Source of the DNA: Cypionkella sp.
Lineage (GTDB): Bacteria; Pseudomonadota; Alphaproteobacteria; Rhodobacterales; Rhodobacteraceae
NCBI GenBank assembly: GCA_023255415.1
Contig: JALRIN010000003.1
Span: 1 to 51,144 of the forward strand
Direction of reading: 5' to 3'
Length of the DNA stretch: 51,144 nucleotides
The stretch's first letter is position 1; each line of letters opens with the position of its first letter. Below, piece after piece: positions 8,230 through 16,572 of this stretch. Made by a program: the position numbers and the translations under genes. The notes under the pieces are model-generated. The model had not been told where the DNA came from, did not search any database, and saw only the letters and a list, made by a program, of their open reading frames with translations.

Positions 8230-9060
8230 TTAAGGCTTTGGTAACAGTCCCGCAAAGTCAAACAGTGCCGGATCTGCCAAAAGCGAGGGCTGCACATGGG
8301 TTAAGGCGCGGAACATCACATTGCGCCGACCGGGGCTTTTGGCCTCCCAGTCGTCTAGCATTTTTTTGACTTGGGCGCGCTGCAATCCGTCTTGGCTGCC
8401 GCATAGATCACAGGGAATAATAGGGTAATTCATAGACTTAGAAAAGTTATCGCAATCGGCTTCGGCCACATAGGCCAGGGGGCGATAGACAAAAAGATCG
8501 CCGTCTTCGTTCAGCAGTTTCGGCGGCATCGCCGCCAGCCTGCCGCCGTGAAACAGGTTCATGAAAAAGGTTTCCAGAATGTCGTCACGGTGATGTCCGA
8601 GAACAACCGCCGCGCAGCCTTCCTCGCGCGCGATGCGGTAAAGATTACCACGGCGCAGACGTGAACACAGGCTGCACATCGTGCCGCCGGGGGTGATTTT
8701 ATCGATCACCACCGAATAGGTGTCGCGATATTCGATTCGATGCGGCACCCCCATGCGGGCCAAAAATTCAGGCAGCACGGTGGCGGGAAAGTTCGGCTGG
8801 CCTTGATCAAGGTTACAAGCCAGCAGATCAACCGGCAAAAGCCCGCGCCATTGCAATTCGTGCAGCACCGCCAAAAGCGTATAGCTGTCTTTGCCCCCCG
8901 ACAAACAGACCAACCAGCGCGCGCCGCGCGTGATCATGCCATAGGTCTCGATCGCCTCGCGCACCTGTTGCACGATGCGTTTGCGCAGCTTGCGAAAGGC
9001 TTCGGTTTGGGGCGCGCCGTGGAACAGGGGGTGAATGTCGTTGGGGGTATCGTCACGCAT
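8230..9060 (-). CDS. ttcA: tRNA 2-thiocytidine(32) synthetase TtcA
   Basis: A 276-aa PP-loop enzyme that thiolates cytidine 32 in certain tRNAs, using ATP and a 4Fe-4S cluster. The PP-loop is SGGKDS at 54-59. The two cysteine pairs of the family are present: CSLC (129-132) and CDLC (217-220). Length and the 'GHHRDD' motif fit TtcA. The gene sits between yidD and the EAL gene, with 53 bases between it and yidD and 114 to the EAL gene, so it may be cotranscribed with the rpmH-rnpA-yidD group. Confidence 0.95.
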   Translation of the reverse strand: MRDDTPNDIHPLFHGAPQTEAFRKLRKRIVQQVREAIETYGMITRGARWLVCLSGGKDSYTLLAVLHELQWRGLLPVDLLACNLDQGQPNFPATVLPEFLARMGVPHRIEYRDTYSVVIDKITPGGTMCSLCSRLRRGNLYRIAREEGCAAVVLGHHRDDILETFFMNLFHGGRLAAMPPKLLNEDGDLFVYRPLAYVAEADCDNFSKSMNYPIIPCDLCGSQDGLQRAQVKKMLDDWEAKSPGRRNVMFRALTHVQPSLLADPALFDFAGLLPKP

Positions 9061-9113
9061 AGCAGGCCTTTCGTTGTCAGGCTAATGTGCCAGATTGCCC
9101 GCAAAAATGCCAG

Positions 9114-9362
9114 CTAGAGCCTGCTGTCGTGGTCAGGATCTGCACCGGGCACCGGGTCATACCCCGAGCCGCCCCAAGGGTGGCATCGGCAAATCCGGTG
9201 CACCATCAGATAGCCGCCTTTGACCGCGCCGTGACGATCTAATGCCTCAAGCGCATAGGCCGAACAGGTGGGCTGAAAGCGGCAGCCATTGCCAACCCAA
9301 GGGCTTAGCACCAACCGATAGGCCCGCACCGGCAGCGCCAGCGCTTTTGCCAAGGGTGTCAC
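9114..9362 (-). CDS. yidD: Membrane protein insertion efficiency factor YidD
   Basis: An 82-aa small membrane-associated protein of the YidD/DUF37 family. The hallmark 'LSPWVGNGCRFQPTCSAYALEAL' region and the RCHPWGGSGYDPVP motif are both present. YidD helps YidC-dependent insertion at the inner membrane. It overlaps rnpA by four bases (ATGA, 9359-9362), the usual arrangement in many bacteria. Confidence 0.96.
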   Translation of the reverse strand: MTPLAKALALPVRAYRLVLSPWVGNGCRFQPTCSAYALEALDRHGAVKGGYLMVHRICRCHPWGGSGYDPVPGADPDHDSRL

Positions 9363-9772
9363 GACCGGCCTCGATGCAGCGCGGTAAGCGCGCTGATCAG
9401 ATCGGCGCGCATATCGGCAAAGACGCGAGAGATTGTGGCTTCGGGCTTGGCGACGATGACATAGTCCCAGCCTGCCCGCGCGTGGCTTGGCAAAATCTCG
9501 CGGGCAAGGGCGCGCAGGCGGCGCTTGGCGCGGTTTCGAGCCACAGCATTGCCGATTTTCTTTGAGGCGGTAAAGCCAATCCGCACGATGGCCGCGCCAT
9601 CTTCGCGCGCGCGGGCCTGCACCAGAAAGCTGCCAGTGCCCTGCCTGCGTCCCTGTGCGGTGCGCAGGAAATCGGGGCGGTTCTTTAAAGTCTCAAGACA
9701 AACGGAAACCGCCGGAGGCCCTTCGGACGCTTCGGCGGGTGTGCCAATGTCCGATACCTTCGGCGGTGTCAT
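9359..9772 (-). CDS. rnpA: Ribonuclease P protein component
   Basis: A 137-aa basic protein subunit of RNase P, which removes the 5' leader of precursor tRNAs with the catalytic RNA. The family signature, NAVARNRAKRRLRA (RNR motif), is at about residues 75-88. The conserved start of the fold, 'LETLKNRPDFLR', begins near residue 27, so the first 26 residues (to the ATG at 9772) are an unusual extension and the true start might be further in. No strong Shine-Dalgarno decides this. It lies directly after rpmH and overlaps yidD. Confidence 0.93.
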   Translation of the reverse strand: MTPPKVSDIGTPAEASEGPPAVSVCLETLKNRPDFLRTAQGRRQGTGSFLVQARAREDGAAIVRIGFTASKKIGNAVARNRAKRRLRALAREILPSHARAGWDYVIVAKPEATISRVFADMRADLISALTALHRGRS

Positions 9773-9812
9773 ATCGTTACTCCTGTTTGGCCCCTAAAGG
9801 ACCAGTCAGAAA

Positions 9813-9947
9813 TTATGCCGACAGCTTTTTGCGGCCCTTGGCGCGGCGGGCTGCCAACACAAGACGGCCACCCTTGGTTGCCATACGTGCACGAAAGCCG
9901 TGACGGCGGGCGCGAACCAGGTTCGACGGTTGAAAAGTGCGCTTCAT
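9813..9947 (-). CDS. rpmH: 50S ribosomal protein L34
   Basis: A 44-aa ribosomal protein beginning MKRTFQPSNLVRARRHGFR and ending in a run of basic residues (RRAKGRKKLSA), diagnostic for L34. The start is preceded by GGAGA eight bases upstream. It is the first gene of the minus-strand rpmH-rnpA-yidD cluster, and 40 bases separate it from rnpA. Confidence 0.98.
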   Translation of the reverse strand: MKRTFQPSNLVRARRHGFRARMATKGGRLVLAARRAKGRKKLSA

Positions 9948-10007
9948 CGCGGTCTCCATCAGACAGGCGCCAATCCGGTGGATTCGACGCGTAAACTTGA
10001 AGCCCGT

Positions 10008-10036
10008 CCTTTAGGGGGGGAACGGCGGTAAGTCAA
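10008..10036 (-). promoter_or_regulatory. Candidate sigma-70 promoter for rpmH
   Basis: On the minus strand TTGACT (10036-10031) is followed, 17 bases on, by TAAAGG (13-08 of 100xx). It lies about 60-90 bases upstream of rpmH, where a promoter for this operon is expected. The -35 is good and the -10 is poor, so this is a suggestion only. The rest of the 9948-10225 gap shows no other gene. Confidence 0.35.
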
Positions 10037-10225
10037 CGCGCGCCGCAGCAGATTTCTGCAACAATTCACCTTGTTGACGCATAGAGCTTGCTGAAATGTT
10101 ACAAACCGCTGACTTTGGGTGCCGCAAAGCTTGCCAAAGATCAAGGCCGCGTGATGCAGGGGCGGTTGGTGCTGGCATTGTCGCGGAGTTTTGCCCATCC
10201 TGTGGCGAGTTTTACAGGATGCCTT

Positions 10226-10927
10226 ATGCCTCGCCTTGCCAAAAAGCTGCCGTTCTTGCTGATTCTGACTGCGGCGCTGATCGGCGCGGTGTTTTTGCGG
10301 GATAAACTCAGCTTTGACGTGCTGGCTGCGAATCGCGCCGCACTTCTGGCCTATAAGGATCAGCATTTTCTGCTGGCGAGCTTGGGCTTTGGGCTGGCCT
10401 ATGTTGCAATTGTGGGCCTCAGCCTGCCAGGGGCGACGATGGCAACGCTGACGGGGGGCTTTTTGTTTGGGCTGTTTCCGGGGGTGGCCTATAATGTGAT
10501 CGCGGCCAGTCTTGGCGCGGTTGTGGTGTTTCTGGCCGCGCGCGCGGGCTTTGGGGCGGCGGCGGCGGCACGGCTGCAAAATAGCACCGGCGCTGCGGCG
10601 CGGCTGCAAGCCAATTTGCGCGAAAACCAATGGTCGGCACTGCTGATCATGCGCTTGGTGCCGGCCTTGCCGTTCTTTTTGGCCAATCTGATTCCGGCCT
10701 TTTTGGGCATCCGGCTTGCGCCCTTTGCCCTGACGACGCTGCTGGGGATTTTGCCTGCGACCTTTGTCTTTACCTCGATTGGTTCGGGGCTGGGCGAGGT
10801 TTTTGCGCGTGGCGAGAGGCCGGATCTGTCGGTGATCTTTTCTGCGCCGGTGTTGTTGCCGCTTTTGGGGTTGGCAGCGCTGTCGGCCCTGCCGATTTTG
10901 CTGAAATTTCTGCGAAAGGCGCGATAA
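10226..10927 (+). CDS. TVP38/TMEM64 (VTT domain) membrane protein
   Basis: A 233-aa integral membrane protein of the DedA-like TVP38/TMEM64 family. It has an N-terminal membrane segment (about residues 7-22), the conserved 'LPGATMATLTGGFLFG' segment near residue 70, re-entrant and helical segments, and C-terminal helices. Family members are lipid scramblase- or transporter-like; the substrate is unknown here. The frame extends upstream to 10088, but the ATG at 10226 has AGGA (10216-10219) at good spacing and gives a normal N-terminus. The next gene starts immediately after its stop (TAA-ATG at 10925-10930), so the two are translationally coupled. Confidence 0.88.
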   Translation: MPRLAKKLPFLLILTAALIGAVFLRDKLSFDVLAANRAALLAYKDQHFLLASLGFGLAYVAIVGLSLPGATMATLTGGFLFGLFPGVAYNVIAASLGAVVVFLAARAGFGAAAAARLQNSTGAAARLQANLRENQWSALLIMRLVPALPFFLANLIPAFLGIRLAPFALTTLLGILPATFVFTSIGSGLGEVFARGERPDLSVIFSAPVLLPLLGLAALSALPILLKFLRKAR

Positions 10928-12337
10928 ATGGATGTGATCACCACAGATCTTTGCATCATCGGTGCAGGTTCGGGCGGGCTGTCGCTTGCGGCGGGCGCGG
11001 TGCAGATGGGCGCGCGGGTGGTGCTGATCGAGGCGGGCGAGATGGGCGGCGATTGTCTGAACACCGGCTGCGTGCCCTCTAAAACCCTGCTTGCTGCGGC
11101 CAAGACTGCGCAGGTGTTGCGCAAGGGGGCTGCGGGCGTAGTGGGGGCTGAACCGCAGATTGATTTTGCTGCCGTGATGGCGCAGGTGGCTGCGGTAATC
11201 GCGGGCATTGCCCCCGTTGACAGTCAGGCGCGGTTCGAGCGGCTGGGCGTGCAGGTGATCCGCGCCTTTGCCCGTTTTACCGGCCCGCGCGAAGTTGAAG
11301 CGGGCGGCCAGCGCATTCGCGCAAGGCGTTTTGTGATCGCCACCGGCTCGCATCCGATGATCCCGCAGGTCTCGGGCCTGAGTGATCTGCCCTATCTGAC
11401 CAATGAGACAATCTTTGCCCAAACCAAGCTGCCCGCGCATCTGCTGATCCTTGGTGCTGGCCCGATTGCAATGGAGATGGCGCAGGCGCACCGGCGTTTG
11501 GGCAGCAAAGTCACGGTGATTGCACGATCCACAGCGCTGGGGCGCGAAGACCCCGAGGCGGCGGCGGTGGTGATTGCGGCCTTGCGGGCAGAGGGTGTGA
11601 CGATTCTTGAAGGCCAGGATGCGGCGCGGTTTCGGGCCACGGCGGCGGGGGTCGAGGCGGTCTTGGCCGATGGCACCACGCTGACAGGCTCGCATGTTCT
11701 GGTCGCGGTGGGCCGCGTGCCTGCGATTGCGGGGCTGAACCTAGAGGTTGCGGGTGTCGCCTATACCGCGCGCGGGGTGACGGTGGGCCCCAACCTGCGC
11801 AGCAGCAACCGCCGAGTCTATGCGGTGGGTGACGTGGCGGGCGGTTTGCAGTTCACCCATGTGGCCGGCGCGCATGCGGGTGTGGTGATCCGTCAGATTC
11901 TGCTGGGCCTGCCCGCGCATGCGGCAAAAGTGGTGCCGTGGGTCACCTATACTGATCCCGAACTGGCGCAGATCGGGCTGACCGAGGCCGCAGCACGCGC
12001 CAAACACCCCGATGTGACGGTGATCAAGCAAGACTTCGCCCATAACGACCGCGCCCTTACCGAGGCCCGCGCCGAGGGGTTTTTAAAACTGATGCTGGTC
12101 AAGGGCCGCCCCGTGGGCGTCACCATCGTCGGCGCGCAGGCGGGCGAGCTGATCGGGCTTTGGGCGCTGGCGGTTTCGGCGCGGCTGAAGATCAGCGCCA
12201 TCACCGGCATGATCGCCCCCTATCCGACGCGCGGCGAAATCTCGAAACGTGCAGCGGGGGCCTATTTCTCGCCCCAGCTTTTTGATAACCCTAAGCTAAA
12301 GTGGCTGGTGGGTTTTGTGCAGCGCTGGCTGCCCTAA
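10928..12337 (+). CDS. FAD-dependent disulfide oxidoreductase (mercuric reductase-like)
   Basis: A 469-aa class I pyridine nucleotide-disulfide oxidoreductase. FAD-binding GAGSGG (12-17), the redox-active pair in GDCLNTGCVPSK (C43, C48), an NAD(P)-binding 'LILGAGPIAMEMA' near residue 168, the second FAD motif 'VYAVGDVAGG', and a C-terminal dimerisation domain are all visible. The C-terminal active-site histidine of dihydrolipoamide dehydrogenase (HPT..E) is replaced by YPTRGE, as in mercuric-reductase-like proteins. MerA-specific N-terminal HMA and C-terminal cysteine pair are absent, so mercury reduction is not supported. It is coupled to the TVP38/TMEM64 gene, a pairing seen in many bacteria; the true electron acceptor is unknown. 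Confidence 0.9.
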   Translation: MDVITTDLCIIGAGSGGLSLAAGAVQMGARVVLIEAGEMGGDCLNTGCVPSKTLLAAAKTAQVLRKGAAGVVGAEPQIDFAAVMAQVAAVIAGIAPVDSQARFERLGVQVIRAFARFTGPREVEAGGQRIRARRFVIATGSHPMIPQVSGLSDLPYLTNETIFAQTKLPAHLLILGAGPIAMEMAQAHRRLGSKVTVIARSTALGREDPEAAAVVIAALRAEGVTILEGQDAARFRATAAGVEAVLADGTTLTGSHVLVAVGRVPAIAGLNLEVAGVAYTARGVTVGPNLRSSNRRVYAVGDVAGGLQFTHVAGAHAGVVIRQILLGLPAHAAKVVPWVTYTDPELAQIGLTEAAARAKHPDVTVIKQDFAHNDRALTEARAEGFLKLMLVKGRPVGVTIVGAQAGELIGLWALAVSARLKISAITGMIAPYPTRGEISKRAAGAYFSPQLFDNPKLKWLVGFVQRWLP

Positions 12338-12382
12338 AGCTGGCAGCGGCTTAGGTCTTTAAGCAAGCAGGAGGGCGCAGAG

Positions 12383-13789
12383 GTGACAGTCAGACGGCAC
12401 GGCTTTCTGCATACCCTGTCGGGGCGGTTTTTGCTGCTGACCGTGGCTTTTGTCATGCTTGCCGAAGTGCTGATCTTTGTGCCCTCGATTGCGCGGTTTC
12501 GGTCAGATTTTCTGACGATGCGGCTGGAAAAGGCGCAGATCGCGGCGCTTGCGCAGCTTGCGGCCGAAGATATGGTCACCCCCGCGCTGGAAAAAGAGCT
12601 TTTGGCCAATGCCGAAGTCTATAACGTGGTGCTACGGCGCGACGAGGCACGCCAGCTTGTGTTGTCTTCGCCGATCCCGACCCCGATCGCGGGCACCTTT
12701 GATCTGCGCGAGGCTGGCCCTTGGGAGCTGATCCGCGACGCCTTTCGCTGTCTGCTGGACCCCGACGAGAATATCATCCGCGTGATCGGCTATCCGGTGC
12801 AAGCCGCTGGTCTGTTGATCGAAGTGACAATGGATGCAGGCCCCATGCGCGCGGCGATGCTGGATTACAGCGAACGCATCCTGATCCTTTCGGCGCTGAT
12901 TTCGGTGGTGACGGCCTTTATGCTGTTTGTGGCGGTGCAGCGCTTGATCGTCTTGCCGATTCGTCGCGTCGTTTCGCATATGAAAGCCTATGCCGAGGCC
13001 CCCGAAGATGCCCGCCGGGTCATCGACCCCACCGCCAGCGTGGTCGAGCTGCGCGACGCTGAAGAGGCCATGGCCTCGATGCAGCAGCAGCTGACAGGCT
13101 CGCTGCGGCAAAAAGAACGGCTTGCCCAGCTTGGCAGTGCTGTCGCCAAGATCAGCCATGATCTGCGCAATATCCTGACCACGGCCCAGCTTTTCGCCGA
13201 TAGGATCGAAGGCTCGGACGATCCGATGGTGGCGCGCGCCGCCCCCAAGCTGGTGAATTCGATCAGCCGTGCGGCGGCCTTGTGCGAATCGACCCTCGCC
13301 TTTGGCAAGGCCGAAGAATCGCCGCCCAGCCTGCGCCAGTTCAGCCTTGCAGCCCTGGCCGAAGAGGTGGCCGAGGCCGAAGGCCTGGCGGGCGCGGGCA
13401 GCGTGACCTGTCTGATCGAAGTGCCGCAAGGCATGATGATTTCTGCCGATTACGATCAGCTTTATCGGGTGTTGTCGAACCTGATCCGCAACGCCCGCCA
13501 AGCCATCGAGGCCACTGGCGCCGAGGGCAGTATCGAGCTTTCGGCAGGCGAAACCCCCGCCGAATGGTGGATCAGCGTCGGCGACACTGGCCCCGGCCTG
13601 CCCGAGCGCGCCCGCGAGCATTTGTTCGAGGCGTTTCAGGGCGGCGCACGCAAGGGTGGTATCGGGCTGGGGCTGGCCATTGCCGCCGAACTGGTGCGCG
13701 GCCATGGCGGGCGGCTCGAGCTGTTTCGCAGCGATTCCCTTGGCTCTGAATTCTTGATCCACCTGCCAAAGGCGATTGCTCGCGCCTGA
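12383..13789 (+). CDS. Sensor histidine kinase (orphan)
   Basis: A 468-aa membrane sensor kinase. It has a first membrane helix (about 15-34), a roughly 130-residue periplasmic sensor region, a second helix (about 167-190), a HAMP-like linker, the phosphoacceptor motif ISHDLRN with His259, and an HATPase domain with N box 'NLIRNARQAIEA', G1 'VGDTGPGLPE' and G2 'GIGLGLAIAAELV'. The start is GTG at 12383, chosen for GGAGGG just upstream (12370-12375). No response regulator is adjacent. It follows the flavoprotein gene by 45 bases in the same direction, so it may share its transcript. Confidence 0.9.
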   Translation: MTVRRHGFLHTLSGRFLLLTVAFVMLAEVLIFVPSIARFRSDFLTMRLEKAQIAALAQLAAEDMVTPALEKELLANAEVYNVVLRRDEARQLVLSSPIPTPIAGTFDLREAGPWELIRDAFRCLLDPDENIIRVIGYPVQAAGLLIEVTMDAGPMRAAMLDYSERILILSALISVVTAFMLFVAVQRLIVLPIRRVVSHMKAYAEAPEDARRVIDPTASVVELRDAEEAMASMQQQLTGSLRQKERLAQLGSAVAKISHDLRNILTTAQLFADRIEGSDDPMVARAAPKLVNSISRAAALCESTLAFGKAEESPPSLRQFSLAALAEEVAEAEGLAGAGSVTCLIEVPQGMMISADYDQLYRVLSNLIRNARQAIEATGAEGSIELSAGETPAEWWISVGDTGPGLPERAREHLFEAFQGGARKGGIGLGLAIAAELVRGHGGRLELFRSDSLGSEFLIHLPKAIARA

Positions 13790-13926
13790 ATTTAACAACA
13801 GGTTCTAGGCTTTATCTGCATTTCGCCGCCTTGCGCCGCAAAAGCAAACTTTGTGACAGAGTTTACAAAACTGTGTGGAATTGCTCTTGCAATGCCGCGC
13901 TTGGGGGGCTAAACGCACCCCAAGAT

Positions 13927-14003
13927 GGATCCATAGCTCAGCTGGATAGAGCATCAGACTACGAATCTGAGGGTCGGGCGTTCGAATCGCTCTGGGTCCA
14001 CCA
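13927..14003 (+). tRNA. tRNA-Arg (anticodon ACG)
   Basis: A complete cloverleaf can be drawn: acceptor GGATCCA/TGGGTCC, D stem GCTC/GAGC, anticodon stem TCAGA/TCTGA with loop CTACGAA (anticodon ACG at 13961-13963), T stem GGGCG/CGCTC with TTCGAAT loop, discriminator A14000 and encoded CCA (14001-14003). It reads CGN arginine codons after A34-to-inosine editing. A T-rich stretch follows. The 137 bases upstream hold no gene and presumably its promoter. Confidence 0.97.
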
Positions 14004-14080
14004 TCTTCCCCCTTTTGTATCAGTTGGTTATCAGGTAGGCATTTGCCGATCTGGTCAAAGGCCGACCTGCTTTTTGGCGG

Positions 14081-14701
14081 TCAGCTTGCGTGCGCGCGCA
14101 GAAAAAAGGCCACGCCACGAGTGACGCGTTGGCGCAAAGCTTCGGGGTCGGGGGGCACGGTGCTGTAACGGCGCTCGATGGCTGAAAATCCCAGCCAAAG
14201 CCCAAGTAAATCTTCGGCAGCCGTGCGCGAGCAGCGCAGATCAATCGCGCCGCAATGGCAGGCTTCGGCCAGCACTTCGCCCAGAATGTCGCGCAGATGT
14301 CCGGGGCCGGCGTCAAAAAAGCGTTGCGCAAGCTCGGGGTGGCGGGCTTTTTCCATGCTCAGGCAGCGCTCGATCGCCTGACGCGAAGGTTCCGAGATCA
14401 GGTCCACCAAGGCCATGCCGACGCGTGTCAGCTTTTCCGCAAGTGGGCCTTCGTTTTGCACCGCTTCGGCGACAAGGGAATCCAGCCTTGCAGTTTCGCG
14501 GTCCACCACAGCCAGCATAATCGCAGTTTTGTCTTTAAAGTTCGCGTAGACCGTCACCTTGGACACCCCGGCCTCTGCCGCCAAAGCCTCCATCGGCACG
14601 CCGTCCATTCCGCGCTCAGCAAAGAGTTTCAAGCCCGCGTCCAGAATGGCACAGCGCTTTTCCATGTCTTTGGGTCGTCCCAAGGCCTTGGCGGCGATCA
14701 T
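14081..14701 (-). CDS. TetR/AcrR family transcriptional regulator
   Basis: A 206-aa one-component regulator. The N-terminal HTH (about residues 12-60) has the TetR pattern 'AILDAGLKLFAERG' and 'AGVSKVTVYANFKDKTAI'. The C-terminal ligand domain resembles the AefR-like TetR subgroup. The start at 14701 (MIAAKALGRPKD) is supported by a GGGGACAGG just upstream; the frame runs on to 14776 but adds no TetR sequence. No adjacent gene makes an obvious target; it ends near tRNA-Arg. Effector unknown. Confidence 0.88.
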   Translation of the reverse strand: MIAAKALGRPKDMEKRCAILDAGLKLFAERGMDGVPMEALAAEAGVSKVTVYANFKDKTAIMLAVVDRETARLDSLVAEAVQNEGPLAEKLTRVGMALVDLISEPSRQAIERCLSMEKARHPELAQRFFDAGPGHLRDILGEVLAEACHCGAIDLRCSRTAAEDLLGLWLGFSAIERRYSTVPPDPEALRQRVTRGVAFFLRAHAS

Positions 14702-14849
14702 ACCTGTCCCCTTGTGCCGCTTTTGCACGCTTTTGTGGCAGGGTAGTTCTAACGCATCTTTGGAGCAAGCCATCACAATGCCTCCACATGCTTGCGCCGG
14801 CCCCGAAGGACCGGCGCGGCGTTTCCAGGCGGGCTTTGGGTTAGTGGCC

Positions 14850-15080
14850 CTAGGTGTTTTGGGCGTCCAAAATGACCAGCTGCGCCACCGAGTAATCTGC
14901 AGGGTTCATTGCAAGTGCGCCCGCCAATTGGGCCTTGCCTGCGGTGACAGTGCTTAGATTATCGGTGGTGTTGCGATCCGCGCCAATGGTGATGAAGGCA
15001 ACGGTCTGCGCGTCGTTGTTTGTCTTGGCAGTGATCAGACCTTGTAAAAAAATTGCGCTGCATCGCTGTATAAAGCCCAA
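14850..15080 (-). pseudogene. Possible remnant of a small hypothetical gene
   Basis: A 76-codon frame. Only the part from about residue 16 onwards looks protein-like ('NNDAQTVAFITIGADRNTTDN' and 'ALAMNPADYSVAQLVILD'); it recalls C-termini of small exported hypothetical proteins common in Rhodobacteraceae. The first 15 residues are not a signal peptide and follow an A/T homopolymer (15048-15054), so the 5' end may have been lost or frameshifted. This is the only coding-like content of the 14702-15270 gap. The gap also holds a GC-rich hairpin (14794-14817) and an AAGCCGCGGCTT palindrome near 15138. Family memory is weak, so treat this as tentative. Confidence 0.3.
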
Positions 15081-15219
15081 GTCTTTGCAGGGGTTTCAGG
15101 GGACGTAGCGGCCTTACGGGTCTGTAATGTTTCAAGACAAAGCCGCGGCTTGCGGCATTCATCACGCGCTTCGTGATCAAAAACAGCGGCTTGGCAGATT
15201 TTTGCTGCCGAAATGCCAA

Positions 15220-15245
15220 GGGCCAGCGCGTAGAATCACTGGCCC
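15220..15245 (-). terminator. Hairpin downstream of xylA, possible terminator
   Basis: Arms GGGCCAG (15220-15226) and CTGGCCC (15239-15245) form a 7-bp stem 26 bases past the xylA stop. There is no clear T run on the minus strand, so factor-independent termination would be weak. Confidence 0.35.
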
Positions 15246-15270
15246 CCTGCCTCAAATCCTTGGATTTGGC

Positions 15271-16572
15271 TTAGATATAGTCGTTCCACAGATTCTCGAG
15301 CCGCTCTTGACGGCCCGAACGTGGCTGTGGGTTGATGTTCTGCGCCAAAACGCTTGCTGCCACTGCCTCCAAGGGCTGGTTCAGCATCGCCTTGGCCTCA
15401 GCGGACTGCCAGCCTGCATAGCGCTCGCGGCGCTTGGCCTCTAGGGCATCGGCCTCGAACAGCGCTGCGGCGGCTTTGAACGCGCGCGCGCAGGTGTCCA
15501 TGCCGCCGACATGCGCCAAGATCAGATCTTCGGGGTCAAGCGATTGACGCCGGATTTTCGCGTCAAAGTTGGTGCCGCCCTTGGTATAGCCGCCAGCACG
15601 AATAATCTCGTAGAAGGCCACGGCCTTTTCGGCGTGATTGTTTGGGAATTGGTCGGTGTCCCAGCCGGATTGGTAATCATTGCGGTTCATATCGATCGAG
15701 CCGAAAATCCCCAGCGAGGCCGCCAGTGCGATTTCATGTTCAAACGAATGGCCAGCCAAGATCGCGTGGCCTTGCTCGATATTGACCTGAACTTCTTTCT
15801 CCAGCCCGAAATCCTTCAAAAAGCCGTAGACCGTCGCCACATCGTAATCATACTGATGCTTGCTGGGTTCCTGCGGCTTGGGCTCGATCAGAATAGCGCC
15901 CTGAAAGCCGATCTTATGCTTATACTCCACAACCGATTGAAGGAAGCGGCCTGCGTGGGCGCGCTCTTGTGCCAGATCGGTGTTCAGCAGGGTTTCATAG
16001 CCTTCACGGCCACCCCAAAGCACATAATTCTGCCCGCCCAGCTTCATCGTCGCGTCAAGGCAAGATTTCACCGTGGCCGCCGCATAGGCGTAAACCTCGG
16101 GGTCTGGGTTGGTGGCAGCGCCTGACATCCAGCGGCGATGGCTGAACAGATTGGCGGTGCCCCACAGCAGCTTTGCCTTATGGCTGGCCTGCTTTTCGGC
16201 AAGATATTCGACGATCTCTTCCAGATTGCGCAGCGATTCGGCGAAGGTCGCGCCTTCAGGGCGGGCATCGGCATCGTGGAAGGCATAAAACGGCGTGCCA
16301 AGGATATCAAACATCTCGAAGGCGACATCGGCCTTCATCTTGGCCAGCGCCATGCCGTCGCCAAACCAAGGCCGCTCAAAGGTCTGGCCGCCAAAGGGGT
16401 CGCCACCCGGCCAAGCAAAGGAATGCCAATAGGCCACGGCAAAGCGCAGATGGTCTTCCATCCGCTTGCCCATCACCACCTCGTCGGGGTTGTAATGGCG
16501 AAAGGCGAATTCGTTGCTGGTGCCTGGGCCTTCGTATTTGATCGTGGGGATATTCTTGAAGAAATCGGTCAT
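15271..16572 (-). CDS. xylA: Xylose isomerase
   Basis: A 433-aa enzyme converting D-xylose to D-xylulose, the first step of the isomerase pathway, in the cytoplasm. Family motifs: 'FAWPGGDPFGGQTFERPW' in the N-terminal third, FHDADARPEG, VWGGREGYETLLNTD, and the metal-site stretch 'NIEQGHAILAGHSFEHE', then 'GSIDMNRND' and 'GGTNFDAKIRRQS'. Length is standard for the long (class II) form. The start at 16572 overlaps the xylB stop (16569-16572, ATGA), so xylA is translated coupled to xylB. The frame upstream of this start is xylB shadow. Confidence 0.97.
   Translation of the reverse strand: MTDFFKNIPTIKYEGPGTSNEFAFRHYNPDEVVMGKRMEDHLRFAVAYWHSFAWPGGDPFGGQTFERPWFGDGMALAKMKADVAFEMFDILGTPFYAFHDADARPEGATFAESLRNLEEIVEYLAEKQASHKAKLLWGTANLFSHRRWMSGAATNPDPEVYAYAAATVKSCLDATMKLGGQNYVLWGGREGYETLLNTDLAQERAHAGRFLQSVVEYKHKIGFQGAILIEPKPQEPSKHQYDYDVATVYGFLKDFGLEKEVQVNIEQGHAILAGHSFEHEIALAASLGIFGSIDMNRNDYQSGWDTDQFPNNHAEKAVAFYEIIRAGGYTKGGTNFDAKIRRQSLDPEDLILAHVGGMDTCARAFKAAAALFEADALEAKRRERYAGWQSAEAKAMLNQPLEAVAASVLAQNINPQPRSGRQERLENLWNDYI

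Noticed and set aside
9959..11695. A 578-codon minus-strand open frame opposite the TVP38 and flavoprotein genes
   Set aside because: Its translation is rich in Arg, His and Gln with no family motif, and the plus-strand genes have complete catalytic motifs. It is a GC-bias shadow.
10928..12337. Mercury resistance locus
   Set aside because: The flavoprotein lacks the MerA N-terminal metal domain and C-terminal cysteine pair, and no merR, merT or merP is near.
13927..14003. tRNA-Arg as an attachment site with a genomic island after it
   Set aside because: No integrase, no repeat of the tRNA 3' end is apparent downstream, and the following genes have ordinary composition.
15138..15175. Short palindromes (AAGCCGCGGCTT and ATCACG-CGCTT-CGTGAT) as a mobile-element end
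   Set aside because: There is no paired copy, target duplication or transposase; GC-rich palindromes of this size are expected.
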